A stretch of DNA of 64,000 nucleotides from Thermoproteota archaeon (GTDB taxonomy: Archaea; Korarchaeota; Korarchaeia; Korarchaeales; Korarchaeaceae): assembly GCA_027491735.1 (NCBI GenBank), contig JAOZGP010000006.1, positions 1 to 64,000 of the forward strand. Direction: 5' to 3'. How positions within the stretch are numbered: the stretch's first letter is position 1; the number at the start of each line of letters is the position of its first letter. Made by a program: the position numbers and the translations under genes. Under the pieces are notes generated by a model that saw only the letters and a list, made by a program, of their open reading frames with translations, was not told where the DNA came from and made no database searches. Below are positions 1 to 7,663 of this stretch, piece by piece.

Positions 1-426
1 GGGCTTGACAGCCGTCCATGGCCACATAACCCTGACCCGAGGACGAGGTGGGCTCCCTAAGGAGGTTCCATCGAGGTCCTGCTGCAGCACAACACGCTAT
101 TTGAGCGGAATGAGGCGGCGGGGACAACGAGTAATGCCCCTGATGCTATGTTACTGCTCACCCACTTCCTCTGCTGCTGGTATCTCCTCGCTCTCGTAAG
201 GAGACTTAGCAGCAGCGACAAAGTTGAGGATTGTGGGCCATACTAGGATTTCGATCGATGCCTGATGAAGGCCTTGAAAAAGTTTCTCACCGATACAAGG
301 TGATAACGATCTTCAATCGACTAGCAACACCGCATCCTGTGAGGATATGGCTCCAGCGAACCTCTCCGAAGTTGGTGGTCGGAAGACCTGGTCCGATGAT
401 CGGAGGGTAGTTTGTGTCCCGAGATC
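1..426. other. Region without a supported gene
   Basis: No convincing gene. A plus-strand frame running to a stop near 246 contains a hydrophobic stretch (about 150-200) that looks like the tail of a membrane protein, but it has no start and is closed upstream by a stop near 60. It may be the remnant of a decayed gene. No RNA gene was recognised. Confidence 0.4.
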
Positions 427-699
427 TCAGGGTCTGTAGACCCTGTATACAACTAGATAGGAGTTCACGGCTATTCTGTCCGCTGAAACCACCTCAATCT
501 TGGAGCCCAGCGCTGCTTCGAGCTTGAAGGCCAGATCATCGAAGTAGTCGCATATCCCCACTAGAGAATAGCAAAAGGTGCCCGACATTTCTATATGAAT
601 GAAATCCTCGCTTCTCCTGACGAACCTAGCGATGGCGTTAGACGTCTTTCCGTTGAACTCCTTTATCGCTTTGAGTATTGCTATGTCCTCCAGGGACAT
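427..699 (-). CDS. Small conserved-looking protein of unknown function
   Basis: A 90-residue soluble protein that I do not recognise. It starts MSLEDIAILKAI, has a mixed helix/strand pattern, two cysteines in a GTFCYSLVGICDY segment, and ends in a tyrosine-rich strand. An AT-rich TATA-like block at about 718-730 lies about 25 bp upstream of the ATG, which fits a leaderless archaeal transcript. It reads in the same direction as moaD-moaE, but a gap of about 125 bp separates them, so it is probably its own unit. No catalytic motif is visible. Confidence 0.6.
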   Translation of the reverse strand: MSLEDIAILKAIKEFNGKTSNAIARFVRRSEDFIHIEMSGTFCYSLVGICDYFDDLAFKLEAALGSKIEVVSADRIAVNSYLVVYRVYRP

Positions 700-824
700 C
701 AGATGTCGAGGCGAGTAAGAAAATAAAAAGGTTTATCTGGATTTTGGAGAGCGGGTTCGAGAAGCCAGACATCGCCAGCTGACGAATATATCAACACTGG
801 AAAAATGAGAGCCTCTTGACCCAC

Positions 825-1298
825 TCAGATTTGCTTGCTTAGTTCTCCGCTGACCTCAGTCCTTCGAATCCTGGTCTGACCCATGACCCAGTACTCGCCA
901 TCCTCTCTCTTCTCAAGCTTGAATATGGGAACCTCACGTTTGATCCTCTCAAGGACCCTTTGAGCCGTTGAGAAAGCGATTCCTCTGTTGACAGCGGATA
1001 CCAAGATGTAAACCGTAGGATCTCCAGGCTTTAGCCTTCCTACTCTGTGATAGATCCTGACGTCCAGGACCTTCTCTCCTCTGGACTCCTCCTGGGCTAT
1101 CTCCTTCAGCTTCTCTGAGGCGTAAGGATCATAGGAGGAGTACTCGAGCTCTTTCACCTCCTTACCATCAACCACTCCCTTGACGAAGCCCACAAACACA
1201 ACTAAGGCTCCACCAGCTCCAGGAGTAAGCATCTCAGCCGACTCCTTGGATAGATCTATCTCCTCCCTCACAATCCTTCCCAGAGGCACGTCAACCAC
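825..1298 (-). CDS. moaE: Molybdopterin synthase catalytic (large) subunit MoaE
   Basis: MoaE joins with the sulfur carrier MoaD to insert two sulfurs into cyclic pyranopterin monophosphate, giving molybdopterin in the cytoplasm. Family hallmarks are visible: the N-terminal GALVVFVGFVKG strand, the LEYSSYDPYA segment, the IYHRVGRLKPGD motif, and the C-terminal lysine-rich PIFKLEKREDGEYWV region that carries the catalytic lysines. The length of 157 residues is normal. Its start overlaps the end of moaD by 8 bp, so the two subunits are translationally coupled. mobB and an integrase gene lie nearby on the other strand. Confidence 0.93.
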   Translation of the reverse strand: MVDVPLGRIVREEIDLSKESAEMLTPGAGGALVVFVGFVKGVVDGKEVKELEYSSYDPYASEKLKEIAQEESRGEKVLDVRIYHRVGRLKPGDPTVYILVSAVNRGIAFSTAQRVLERIKREVPIFKLEKREDGEYWVMGQTRIRRTEVSGELSKQI

Positions 1299-1554
1299 CA
1301 GAGGCAGGGGGCATCAGGGCCACCTCAGCGTCACAATCCACCTCGAAGAGGGGGCTTCTCGCCGTCCCGTTCACCAACACAGTCACTGGAATTCTCCTTC
1401 TCGCCCTCATTACGCCAGGAAATTTGACTTCTATCTCGTGAACGAGGTCCTTGAGCTTCACACCCCTCCTGACTCGAAGTCTCGCCTCGCTCACGCCTGC
1501 AGCGTCAGCAAGAGCAGATAGGAACCTGATCCTCACCTCTATCATCTCACACAT
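1291..1554 (-). CDS. moaD: Molybdopterin synthase sulfur-carrier subunit MoaD
   Basis: A ubiquitin-like sulfur carrier whose C-terminal Gly-Gly is thiocarboxylated and donates sulfur within the MoaD-MoaE complex. The sequence ends PPASGG, the required double-glycine tail, and has the beta-grasp pattern starting EVRIRFLSALADAAG. I choose the ATG at 1554 (87 residues). A longer frame to 1632 adds a tail that would overlap the integrase gene. The start lies about 25 bp from the AT block at 1575-1586, consistent with leaderless initiation. An ATG at 1545 is an alternative. Confidence 0.9.
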   Translation of the reverse strand: MCEMIEVRIRFLSALADAAGVSEARLRVRRGVKLKDLVHEIEVKFPGVMRARRRIPVTVLVNGTARSPLFEVDCDAEVALMPPASGG

Positions 1555-1574
1555 CAGGACTCTCCTAGAGGGGA

Positions 1575-1586
1575 GATTTTTTAACG
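1575..1586. promoter_or_regulatory. AT block, probable bidirectional promoter for moaD and the integrase
   Basis: A GATTTTTTAACG block sits between two divergent genes. It lies about 25 bp from the moaD ATG (1554) on the minus strand and about 29 bp from an ATG (1609) on the plus strand. Both are typical archaeal TATA-to-start distances for leaderless mRNAs, so one site may serve both directions. This is inferred from spacing only. Confidence 0.45.
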
Positions 1587-1608
1587 TTTGAGTTGGGATG
1601 AAGGCCTG

Positions 1609-2682
1609 ATGGGGGAGCTCATCAGACAGCACAAGGAGGATGATGTGAAAAGGTACAGGGAAAGACTGGCGTCAGATCTGAGCAGGAGGAACTCAGACCT
1701 TCTGATGGAGTACGACGCTTATATGAGGAGGAGGGGGCTCACCAACGACACAAGGTACACCCATCTGAAGGTCGTTCATGATTTCCTCTCCTACCTGGAG
1801 GAGAGAGGGGTAGACGTGGAGAGCATGAGACCCAGAGATGTGAGGAGGTGGATGAACTCAGTCGCCAGCTCCTGTGCTGTCAGCACAACCTCCAGGAAGT
1901 ACATGGTCATCAAGGGTTTTCTCCGCTTTCTCATGAGTGAGGAGGAGGTGGAGCTGGAGGAATGCTATCAGGCCATCAGGAGGCCCAGGTTGAAGAGAGT
2001 CCTTCCTGACGTCCTCTCGGAGCCGGAGGTTATAGATATAGTCTCCAGGATAGGCAGCCTGAAGGGGAAAGCTCTGTTCGCCATTTTGTATGAGACAGGG
2101 GCAAGGAGGAGTGAGATCCTCGGTGTGAGAATGGGGGATGTGGAGCTAGGGGATGAGGTCAGCTACATAACCATAAGGAGTAGCAAGAGTGAACCCCGAA
2201 GGATTCCCGTGATACTGTTCAACGGGTTGCTCCACATGTACATCAGGAGCCACCCCGCCTCCGGTGACAAGAGTGCTTATCTCTTCCACAGCCCGTCAAG
2301 CCCTCGAAAGCCCATGAGCCCTAGCTCGGTCGGCATGTTCTTTCTCAGGCTCTCGAGGAGGATAGGAAGGCGCGTTCATGCCCACATGTTGAGGCATAGC
2401 AGGGCCACATGGCTCCTCAGAAGAGGAATGCCGGAGAAGGAGCTCATGTACCTGTTGGGGGAGAGGACCAGGGACATGATAGACGTATACGTCACCCTCA
2501 CGGGGAGGGATGTGGAGGAGAAGGTGAAGAAGATGTACGGTCTCAAAGCTGCTGAAGAGCTGGATCTGGTGAGGTGTCCCTCCTGTGGCCAGCCTATACC
2601 CGTGGGAAGCCCGATCTGCCCGAGGTGTGGGAGGTCTCTCCATGATAAAGATAGCGGTGGTCGGAAGGAGGAAGGCGGGTAA
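1609..2682 (+). CDS. Tyrosine recombinase (XerA/integrase type) with C-terminal zinc ribbon
   Basis: A site-specific recombinase of the phage-integrase superfamily. The N-terminal SAM-like DNA-binding domain spans roughly residues 25-120. The catalytic domain follows, with Arg in ETGARRSEILG, Lys in RSSKSEPRR, HxxR in HMLRHSRATWLL and the nucleophilic Tyr in MIDVYVTL. After it comes a CPSCG-x10-CPRCG zinc ribbon that ordinary XerA proteins lack. A TTG at 1588 would add 7 residues; I prefer the ATG at 1609 because of the promoter spacing. The 3' end overlaps mobB by 41 bp. It could be a chromosome-dimer resolvase or a relic integrase; no attachment site is visible. Confidence 0.88.
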   Translation: MGELIRQHKEDDVKRYRERLASDLSRRNSDLLMEYDAYMRRRGLTNDTRYTHLKVVHDFLSYLEERGVDVESMRPRDVRRWMNSVASSCAVSTTSRKYMVIKGFLRFLMSEEEVELEECYQAIRRPRLKRVLPDVLSEPEVIDIVSRIGSLKGKALFAILYETGARRSEILGVRMGDVELGDEVSYITIRSSKSEPRRIPVILFNGLLHMYIRSHPASGDKSAYLFHSPSSPRKPMSPSSVGMFFLRLSRRIGRRVHAHMLRHSRATWLLRRGMPEKELMYLLGERTRDMIDVYVTLTGRDVEEKVKKMYGLKAAEELDLVRCPSCGQPIPVGSPICPRCGRSLHDKDSGGRKEEGG

Positions 2683-3124
2683 GACGACCCTCGTGGAGAT
2701 GATCGTTAGAAGGCTCTCCGGACGTTTCAAGATATTCACGCTGAAGAGGGCGGGAGAGTTGGACCTGGACGTTAAGGGAAAGGACACGTGGAGAATGTAC
2801 AGCTCAGGATCTGTAGGTGTGCTGGCCGTCTCCCCCAGTGAGACCTTTCTCCGCGTCAGAGAGGTGCTCAGTCTGAGGGATGCATTGGACCTCGTTGAGA
2901 GGTTAGCTCAACCTGATGTGGTGCTCATAGAGGGGTTTAAGCGTGAGGTGAGGGAGATGGAGGACGTCATCAGGATAATTATAGCTAGGAGCGGAGAGGA
3001 GCTTGATGATCTCACCTCCGCTGTCGGAAGGGCTGATCTCGTTGTCGGAGAGGGCGAGTTGGAGAGGGCTGTGGAGTTCGTAGAGAGACTGCTTGAAGCT
3101 AAACCTGGATTTTGTATTTCCTGA
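2642..3124 (+). CDS. mobB: Molybdopterin-guanine dinucleotide biosynthesis protein MobB
   Basis: A P-loop GTPase-like protein that assists attachment of GMP to molybdopterin. The Walker A motif GRRKAGKTT is near residue 8, the LKRAGELDLDVKGKDTWR region matches the conserved family segment, and VVLIEGFKRE is the Walker B/MobB signature. I start at the ATG at 2642 (MIKIAVVG); an upstream extension lies inside the integrase gene in another frame and looks artificial. The gene is nested over the last 41 bp of the recombinase gene, which suggests one transcript. With moaD and moaE it marks a molybdenum or tungsten cofactor locus. Confidence 0.9.
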   Translation: MIKIAVVGRRKAGKTTLVEMIVRRLSGRFKIFTLKRAGELDLDVKGKDTWRMYSSGSVGVLAVSPSETFLRVREVLSLRDALDLVERLAQPDVVLIEGFKREVREMEDVIRIIIARSGEELDDLTSAVGRADLVVGEGELERAVEFVERLLEAKPGFCIS

Positions 3125-3145
3125 GATTTACGGAGGCGAAGGATC

Positions 3146-3823
3146 ATGGATAGGCCCGTCGTCTACTTTCCGCTGACTATGTTGATAATGCTTCTCCTCT
3201 TCGTTATGCTCCTTCCCCTGGCCATGATAGTCTTCGTGGGCGCTGTCGGAAGGGCCTTCCTCAGGGTTGGGTTAACCCCGGGAGAGACCTTCTTCCTCCT
3301 CATGATGTCCCTCCTCGGCAGTGCTGTCAACATACCCATAGCTGAGAAGGTCACCTACGAAGTGACAACACCGGAACAGAGTCCTCTGCTCTCACTAATC
3401 AACTTCTCACCTATCAGGGTGGAGAGGAGGATAATCCTGGCGGTGAACCTTGGAGGAGCTGTGATACCGACCCTGATATCCATCTACCTGCTCTGGATGG
3501 TTGGGCTCCAGCCCGGCATAGTGATATCGATAATCGCTGTCACAGCGATGTCTTATGCCTTCAGCAGACCCGTCAGGGGTGTTGGTATAACGATGCCTTT
3601 CTTCGTGACCCCTCTGGCCGCTACCCTCTTCTCTCTACTGTTCGCTCATGCTATAGCGGGGATCTGCGCCTACATATCCGGAACGCTTGGCGCCCTCATA
3701 GGAGCTGACCTGCTCAGGCTCAAGGATCTGGAGAGGATAGGAAGCGGTATTGTGAGCATAGGGGGCGCAGGCGTCTTCGATGGGATATTTCTCTCGGGAG
3801 TGTTAGCAGTTCTGTTGAGCTGA
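3146..3823 (+). CDS. DUF1614 family membrane protein
   Basis: A 225-residue integral membrane protein with about seven hydrophobic segments. It carries motifs typical of the DUF1614 family: GSAVNIPI, NLGGAVIPTLIS, a GVGI..PFFV segment, GTLGALIGADLL and SIGGAGVFDGIFLSG near the C-terminus. Function is unknown in the family. It follows mobB by 21 bp, and its TGA overlaps the start of the next gene (TGATG), so mobB, this gene and the nucleotidyltransferase probably form one operon. Confidence 0.82.
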   Translation: MDRPVVYFPLTMLIMLLLFVMLLPLAMIVFVGAVGRAFLRVGLTPGETFFLLMMSLLGSAVNIPIAEKVTYEVTTPEQSPLLSLINFSPIRVERRIILAVNLGGAVIPTLISIYLLWMVGLQPGIVISIIAVTAMSYAFSRPVRGVGITMPFFVTPLAATLFSLLFAHAIAGICAYISGTLGALIGADLLRLKDLERIGSGIVSIGGAGVFDGIFLSGVLAVLLS

Positions 3824-4449
3824 TGTCCATGTGGGAGCTTGGAGATGTGCTCTTCAGGGTAGTAGGAGAAAGAACAATACTTCTCACAGAGATAGGAAGC
3901 AGATGCTTTGGGGATCACCACGAGAGATCTGATCTAGACCTCTTCGAGGTGCACGTGGACCCTCTGAGGGAAGTCTTGTTCAGAGGACCCTCAACCTCAG
4001 GAAGACACCTGCGGTCGGGGCGCGTGGACCTTCACTCGTACGAGGTAAGCCACGTCGTCAGGGAGATAGTCAGGGGCAATGTGAACTTTCTCATAGGAGT
4101 TCTGAGCCCAATAATCCTTTTCTCAACCAAAGAGGGATCCCTTCTGAGGGATGTCACCTCAGCTAACATCCACAAGGGATTTTACAGGAGCATAGAGGGG
4201 ATAGTGAAGGCGAGGCTCAAGGCGGGCAGCGAGAAGGACATCAGGATGGCAAGGAGATACATCTCCCTGGGTTTCTCCCTGGTGAGAGATGGGGTGCTGT
4301 CCCTTTCCTCCTTTGAAGGAGACCTCGAGGAGCTCAGACGTGAGTTCACATCGTCATCCCTGAAGAAAAGAGCTGATGAGGAGGAGCTGATCGATGCGGT
4401 GGTCAGAATAAGGCTCTCAATGGCGGGACTTTCCAAAATCGACTGCTAA
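3823..4449 (+). CDS. Predicted nucleotidyltransferase (DNA polymerase beta superfamily)
   Basis: A 208-residue protein with the minimal nucleotidyltransferase signature GSRCFGDHHERSDLDLFEV near residues 25-43, that is G-S followed by S-D-x-D. The metal-binding Asp pair is intact. The rest has helical segments (KARLKAGSEKDIRMARRYISLG) like the helical part of RlaP-type predicted nucleotidyltransferases. The substrate is unknown and could be a nucleic acid end or a protein. The start overlaps the stop of the preceding gene by one base; an in-frame ATG two codons on is equally possible. Confidence 0.75.
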   Translation: MSMWELGDVLFRVVGERTILLTEIGSRCFGDHHERSDLDLFEVHVDPLREVLFRGPSTSGRHLRSGRVDLHSYEVSHVVREIVRGNVNFLIGVLSPIILFSTKEGSLLRDVTSANIHKGFYRSIEGIVKARLKAGSEKDIRMARRYISLGFSLVRDGVLSLSSFEGDLEELRREFTSSSLKKRADEEELIDAVVRIRLSMAGLSKIDC

Positions 4450-4641
4450 GCCTTGAAGAACGGGACCTGTGGATTATTCAGATGTGAGGCCAGCGTGTAG
4501 GTTGGTTGACGACAGCTCAACCTACAAGAGCTAGGTCTCTAGGTTCAAGGACGCGATCAACATCGTGTTGAGGGGCTGTGGAATGACTTGCTGGAGACTT
4601 GGAGCATCGACCGATGTGAACCTGATCGCTGTGAAGGGAGG

Positions 4642-5442
4642 TCATATGCTCTCTATCTTGTATATCTTTATTATGTGAAAGTCGTCATCCTTGCCGTACC
4701 CCTTAGCTGTGACCAGCTTGCTCGTCAGGGATTCAGGTGACTCTCCAAAGAAGACGGCAGAGAAGATACCGCTCTTGTCAGCCACTCTGTATCTGAACAC
4801 CTTTCTGCTGTCTGGTTCCCTCACTAAACCGTGTTCTGGACAGTAGAGGTCTGAGTCCCTGGTGTCCAGGCTACGACCGCATATAGGGCATGCAAGGTAC
4901 TCCGAGGTCTGCTCGTCTATCACTGCAAACTTCACCAACCTGTATCCCTTGCTCTTTATCGCCACAGCTAGAGAAGCCCAAGCTGGTTTGAGCCTCGTTA
5001 TGGGTGGAAGTGCGTCGTCGGGAAGCACCTCCACTTTGGAGGACTCGGCTGCCCTGAAGGCTTTCTCCCCTCCAAGTCTGGTCTCCACGTACCTGCTTAT
5101 CTTCACAACTCGGTCCTCGCTGTCCTCAAGCTTGGAGATGTTCTTCTCTCCGAAAGCAACACAGAAGTACCTTCTGTTCTCATCAACCAGGGTGAGAAGC
5201 CTGTAGGGGACTCCCTCTACTGTTAACCTGACTGGGGACATGTAGAGGACCCTGCCCACTATAGGAGGATGCAGAAGGTCCCTCACATCTGCCCCCAGCT
5301 TGTTGGCAGCCAGTATGGCCAAGGCCCTGTCGTTCAGCTTCACCTTCCTTCTAAGATCCTCAACCTTCTCAATAAACTCCTCCTTGGAGATGGGAATCTG
5401 ATCCTTTATGACCTTCCATATCTCGACAACTTCCTTCGACAT
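4642..5442 (-). CDS. RPA-like OB-fold protein with zinc finger
   Basis: A 266-residue protein with an N-terminal helical part, an OB-fold-like strand-rich region (VGRVLYMSPVRLTVEGV, residues about 60-150) and a zinc finger CPICG..YCPEHG near residue 185-205, followed by a second OB-like strand set. This layout matches archaeal replication protein A-related single-stranded DNA-binding proteins. It probably protects single-stranded DNA in replication or repair. The ATG at 5442 is about 30 bp from a GGTTTATCC TATA-like element on its strand (about 5468-5477). It is divergent from the ClC gene. The exact RPA subtype is not certain. Confidence 0.75.
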   Translation of the reverse strand: MSKEVVEIWKVIKDQIPISKEEFIEKVEDLRRKVKLNDRALAILAANKLGADVRDLLHPPIVGRVLYMSPVRLTVEGVPYRLLTLVDENRRYFCVAFGEKNISKLEDSEDRVVKISRYVETRLGGEKAFRAAESSKVEVLPDDALPPITRLKPAWASLAVAIKSKGYRLVKFAVIDEQTSEYLACPICGRSLDTRDSDLYCPEHGLVREPDSRKVFRYRVADKSGIFSAVFFGESPESLTSKLVTAKGYGKDDDFHIIKIYKIESI

Positions 5443-5544
5443 CTCGAATCAGCTCACGGAGTAAAGGGATAAACCTTTTAGTTTAACGACCGTGTTAGGA
5501 GTAAAAGATCTCAACCACGGAGGAGTTGACGAGGGGGAGCTATT

Positions 5545-7317
5545 TTGAGACTGCCGAGAAACCTCAGCTATCTGGAGAAGTGGTTTGTATGCGGCGTGCT
5601 CGTCGGTGTAGTGGCTGGCCTAGGTGCTGTTGTCTTTGCTGAGCTCCTCAAACTGACAACGAGTTTCTTCTTGGTCGATATAGTGCACTACGCTCCCCCC
5701 TCTCCTGCGGGAGAAGGAGTGACCGTTACACCGAACTTCTCTGAGGTGAGGTGGAACCTCTTCCCCATCGTGGTCACCATTGGGGGACTGATATCAGGTG
5801 TTGTAGTTTACACCCTTGCTCCTGAGGCCGAGGGTCACGGTACGGACTCCGTAATAAAGGCCTTTCACAAGATGGGAGGTTACATCAGGAGGAGGGTTCC
5901 TCTTGTGAAGCTCATAGCTTCCGCTGTCACAATAGGTTCTGGAGGAAGCGCTGGGAGGGAAGGGCCCATAGCTCAGATAGGAGCGGGCTTCGCCTCCTTT
6001 CTATCGTCAGTTCTCAAGCTCAGCGAACATGACAGAAGGATTCTCGTCGCATGTGGTGCTGGAGCAGGGATAGGGAGCATCTTCAGAGCTCCATTGGGAG
6101 GAGCACTCTTCAGTGCTGAAGTGCTCTACAGACAGGACCTCGAGACGGAAGCCCTCCTGCCGGCTTTCATAGCGTCGGTCATAGGTTTCGGAGTTTACTC
6201 GATGTTCGAGGGGACGAGGCCCATATTTGAGATACCTTCCCTCGTACCCTCCCTGGACCCATTGAGTCTCCTGTCATATGTCTTACTTGGCTTTGTGAGT
6301 GGAGTGTTCGCCGTGATCTATGTAAAGACGTTCTACGGGCTCAAGTTCAACGTGTTCGATAGAATGCCGATACCCAACCACATCAAGCCGGCTATAGGAG
6401 GCCTCGTAGTTGGGCTCATAGCTCTCGTGGTCCCCCAAGCCACGGAGATGGGTTACGGATGGCTTCAGCTGGCTATGTGGAACAAGATACCCCTCACGCT
6501 CCTGATCGTTATAGCTATCACGAAGATCCTGACAACGAGCTTCACGATAAGCTCAGGAGGGAGTGGTGGTGTGTTCGCGCCCTCGTTGGTGATAGGGGGG
6601 ATGCTGGGTGGCGCCGTTGGGGTGCTGCTCAGCAGCTACGCGAACATCAATCCTGCAATCTTCGTCGTCATAGGGATGATGTCCTTCTTCGCGGGAGCTG
6701 CTAAGGTTCCACTGGCCTCGATAATAATGGTGGCTGAGATGACCGGCGGCTACAGCATGCTGGTTCCTGCCATGCTCTCATCGGCGATCTCCTACGTCGT
6801 ATCCGGTTCCAGCACGATATACTATGAACAGGTGAGATGCAGACCCCTGTCCCCTGCTCATAAGGAGGAGTTCAGCGTTCCCCTGCTCAAGAAGATGTTG
6901 GTGAGAGAGGCCATGACCGAGAACGTGGTGACCGTTGGTCCCAAGACTACGGTGAGGGAGGCCCTGGACATGCTGACGAGGCACAACATAGGGGGACTTC
7001 CCGTCGTTGATGTGCATGGGAACCTGATCGGCATGGTGACTTTCACTGATCTAGTGCAAGTTCCGGCTGAGCATCAGCGAAAGATGTATGTGGAGCTGAT
7101 AATGACCAGGGATGTGATAGTCACCTATCCGGAGGAGACGCTGTACGATGCCTTCAGGAAGATGATCATGAACCAGGTGGGGAGACTTCCAGTCATAGAG
7201 GCCCCTCACAGCAGGAGGGTTGTGGGCATACTGGCCAGAGCGGACATAAGGAACTCCTACGAGAGAGAGGTTAAGAAGCTCCTCGAACGACAGGATGAGG
7301 CAGATGAGGGATTGTAG
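5545..7317 (+). CDS. ClC-type chloride channel/antiporter with two CBS domains
   Basis: A 590-residue membrane protein of the ClC family. The anion pathway motifs are present: GSGGSAGREGP (gating Glu about residue 139), APLGGALFSAEV and GGSGGVFAP (about 338-346). The membrane part ends near residue 440, and two CBS domains follow (about 450-580, with MTENVVTV and MTRDVIVT), probably sensing adenine nucleotides. At the position aligned with the internal proton glutamate of E. coli ClC-ec1 I read Val (about 193, in SAEVLY), which may favour channel behaviour. The start is a TTG with GGGGGAG 5-6 bp upstream; no nearby ATG fits. Confidence 0.92.
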   Translation: MRLPRNLSYLEKWFVCGVLVGVVAGLGAVVFAELLKLTTSFFLVDIVHYAPPSPAGEGVTVTPNFSEVRWNLFPIVVTIGGLISGVVVYTLAPEAEGHGTDSVIKAFHKMGGYIRRRVPLVKLIASAVTIGSGGSAGREGPIAQIGAGFASFLSSVLKLSEHDRRILVACGAGAGIGSIFRAPLGGALFSAEVLYRQDLETEALLPAFIASVIGFGVYSMFEGTRPIFEIPSLVPSLDPLSLLSYVLLGFVSGVFAVIYVKTFYGLKFNVFDRMPIPNHIKPAIGGLVVGLIALVVPQATEMGYGWLQLAMWNKIPLTLLIVIAITKILTTSFTISSGGSGGVFAPSLVIGGMLGGAVGVLLSSYANINPAIFVVIGMMSFFAGAAKVPLASIIMVAEMTGGYSMLVPAMLSSAISYVVSGSSTIYYEQVRCRPLSPAHKEEFSVPLLKKMLVREAMTENVVTVGPKTTVREALDMLTRHNIGGLPVVDVHGNLIGMVTFTDLVQVPAEHQRKMYVELIMTRDVIVTYPEETLYDAFRKMIMNQVGRLPVIEAPHSRRVVGILARADIRNSYEREVKKLLERQDEADEGL

Positions 7318-7425
7318 CCTGAGACTCATCTCCTCACCGGAAGGAAGCTCCTGAAGAACGACCTCAGGCATTAGCCTCCATCGCCACGGTGGAGGTCGTC
7401 GGCGGAGCCGAAACACATTGCATTC

Positions 7426-7450
7426 GTGTCATGATTGGCCTTCATGACAC
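7426..7450. repeat. Perfect 9-bp inverted repeat
   Basis: GTGTCATGA (7426-7434) and TCATGACAC (7442-7450) are separated by a 7-base loop. The element is more than 200 bp from the next gene, so it could be a regulator site, an RNA hairpin or a relic terminal repeat. No T-tract follows it. Confidence 0.55.
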
Positions 7451-7623
7451 CGACCTCCGCTCGGGATTGTGAGGATGGGGTGGACTGGGGAGCTTGACCG
7501 ATGACTTGAAGGTGCCCTCAGGAAGGCCATCCCATCGAATCCCATGGGAGGCCCTGGACTGTGTGAGAGGAGCTGAGGGAGCGGCTGGTGGCCAAGACTG
7601 ATCTGTTTGATCATCTAGTAGTG

Positions 7624-7634
7624 TAAATTTTTTA
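7624..7634 (+). promoter_or_regulatory. TATA-like element of the aminopeptidase gene
   Basis: TAAATTTTTTA lies about 35 bp before the ATG at 7664, leaving room for a short leader. Confidence 0.4.
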
Positions 7635-7663
7635 GTGAGATCTTCTCCAATTCGAGATGATCT

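Larger units (their letters stand above)
7318..7663. other. Intergenic region downstream of the ClC gene
   Basis: No supported gene in 346 bp. It holds a hairpin with CCTCCA (7375-7380) and TGGAGG (7390-7395) arms, which may act in ClC transcript termination, the separate inverted repeat at 7426-7450, and the aminopeptidase promoter at the right edge. Frames reading through it are low-complexity and lack starts with ribosome sites. Confidence 0.5.

Noticed and set aside
5..199. 64-codon frame at the left edge
   Set aside because: Arg/Ser/Cys-rich, no ribosome site, composition unlike neighbouring genes.
255..330. Possible C/D-box small RNA (CTGATGA near 261)
   Set aside because: Only a C-like box is found; no correctly placed D, C' or D' boxes.
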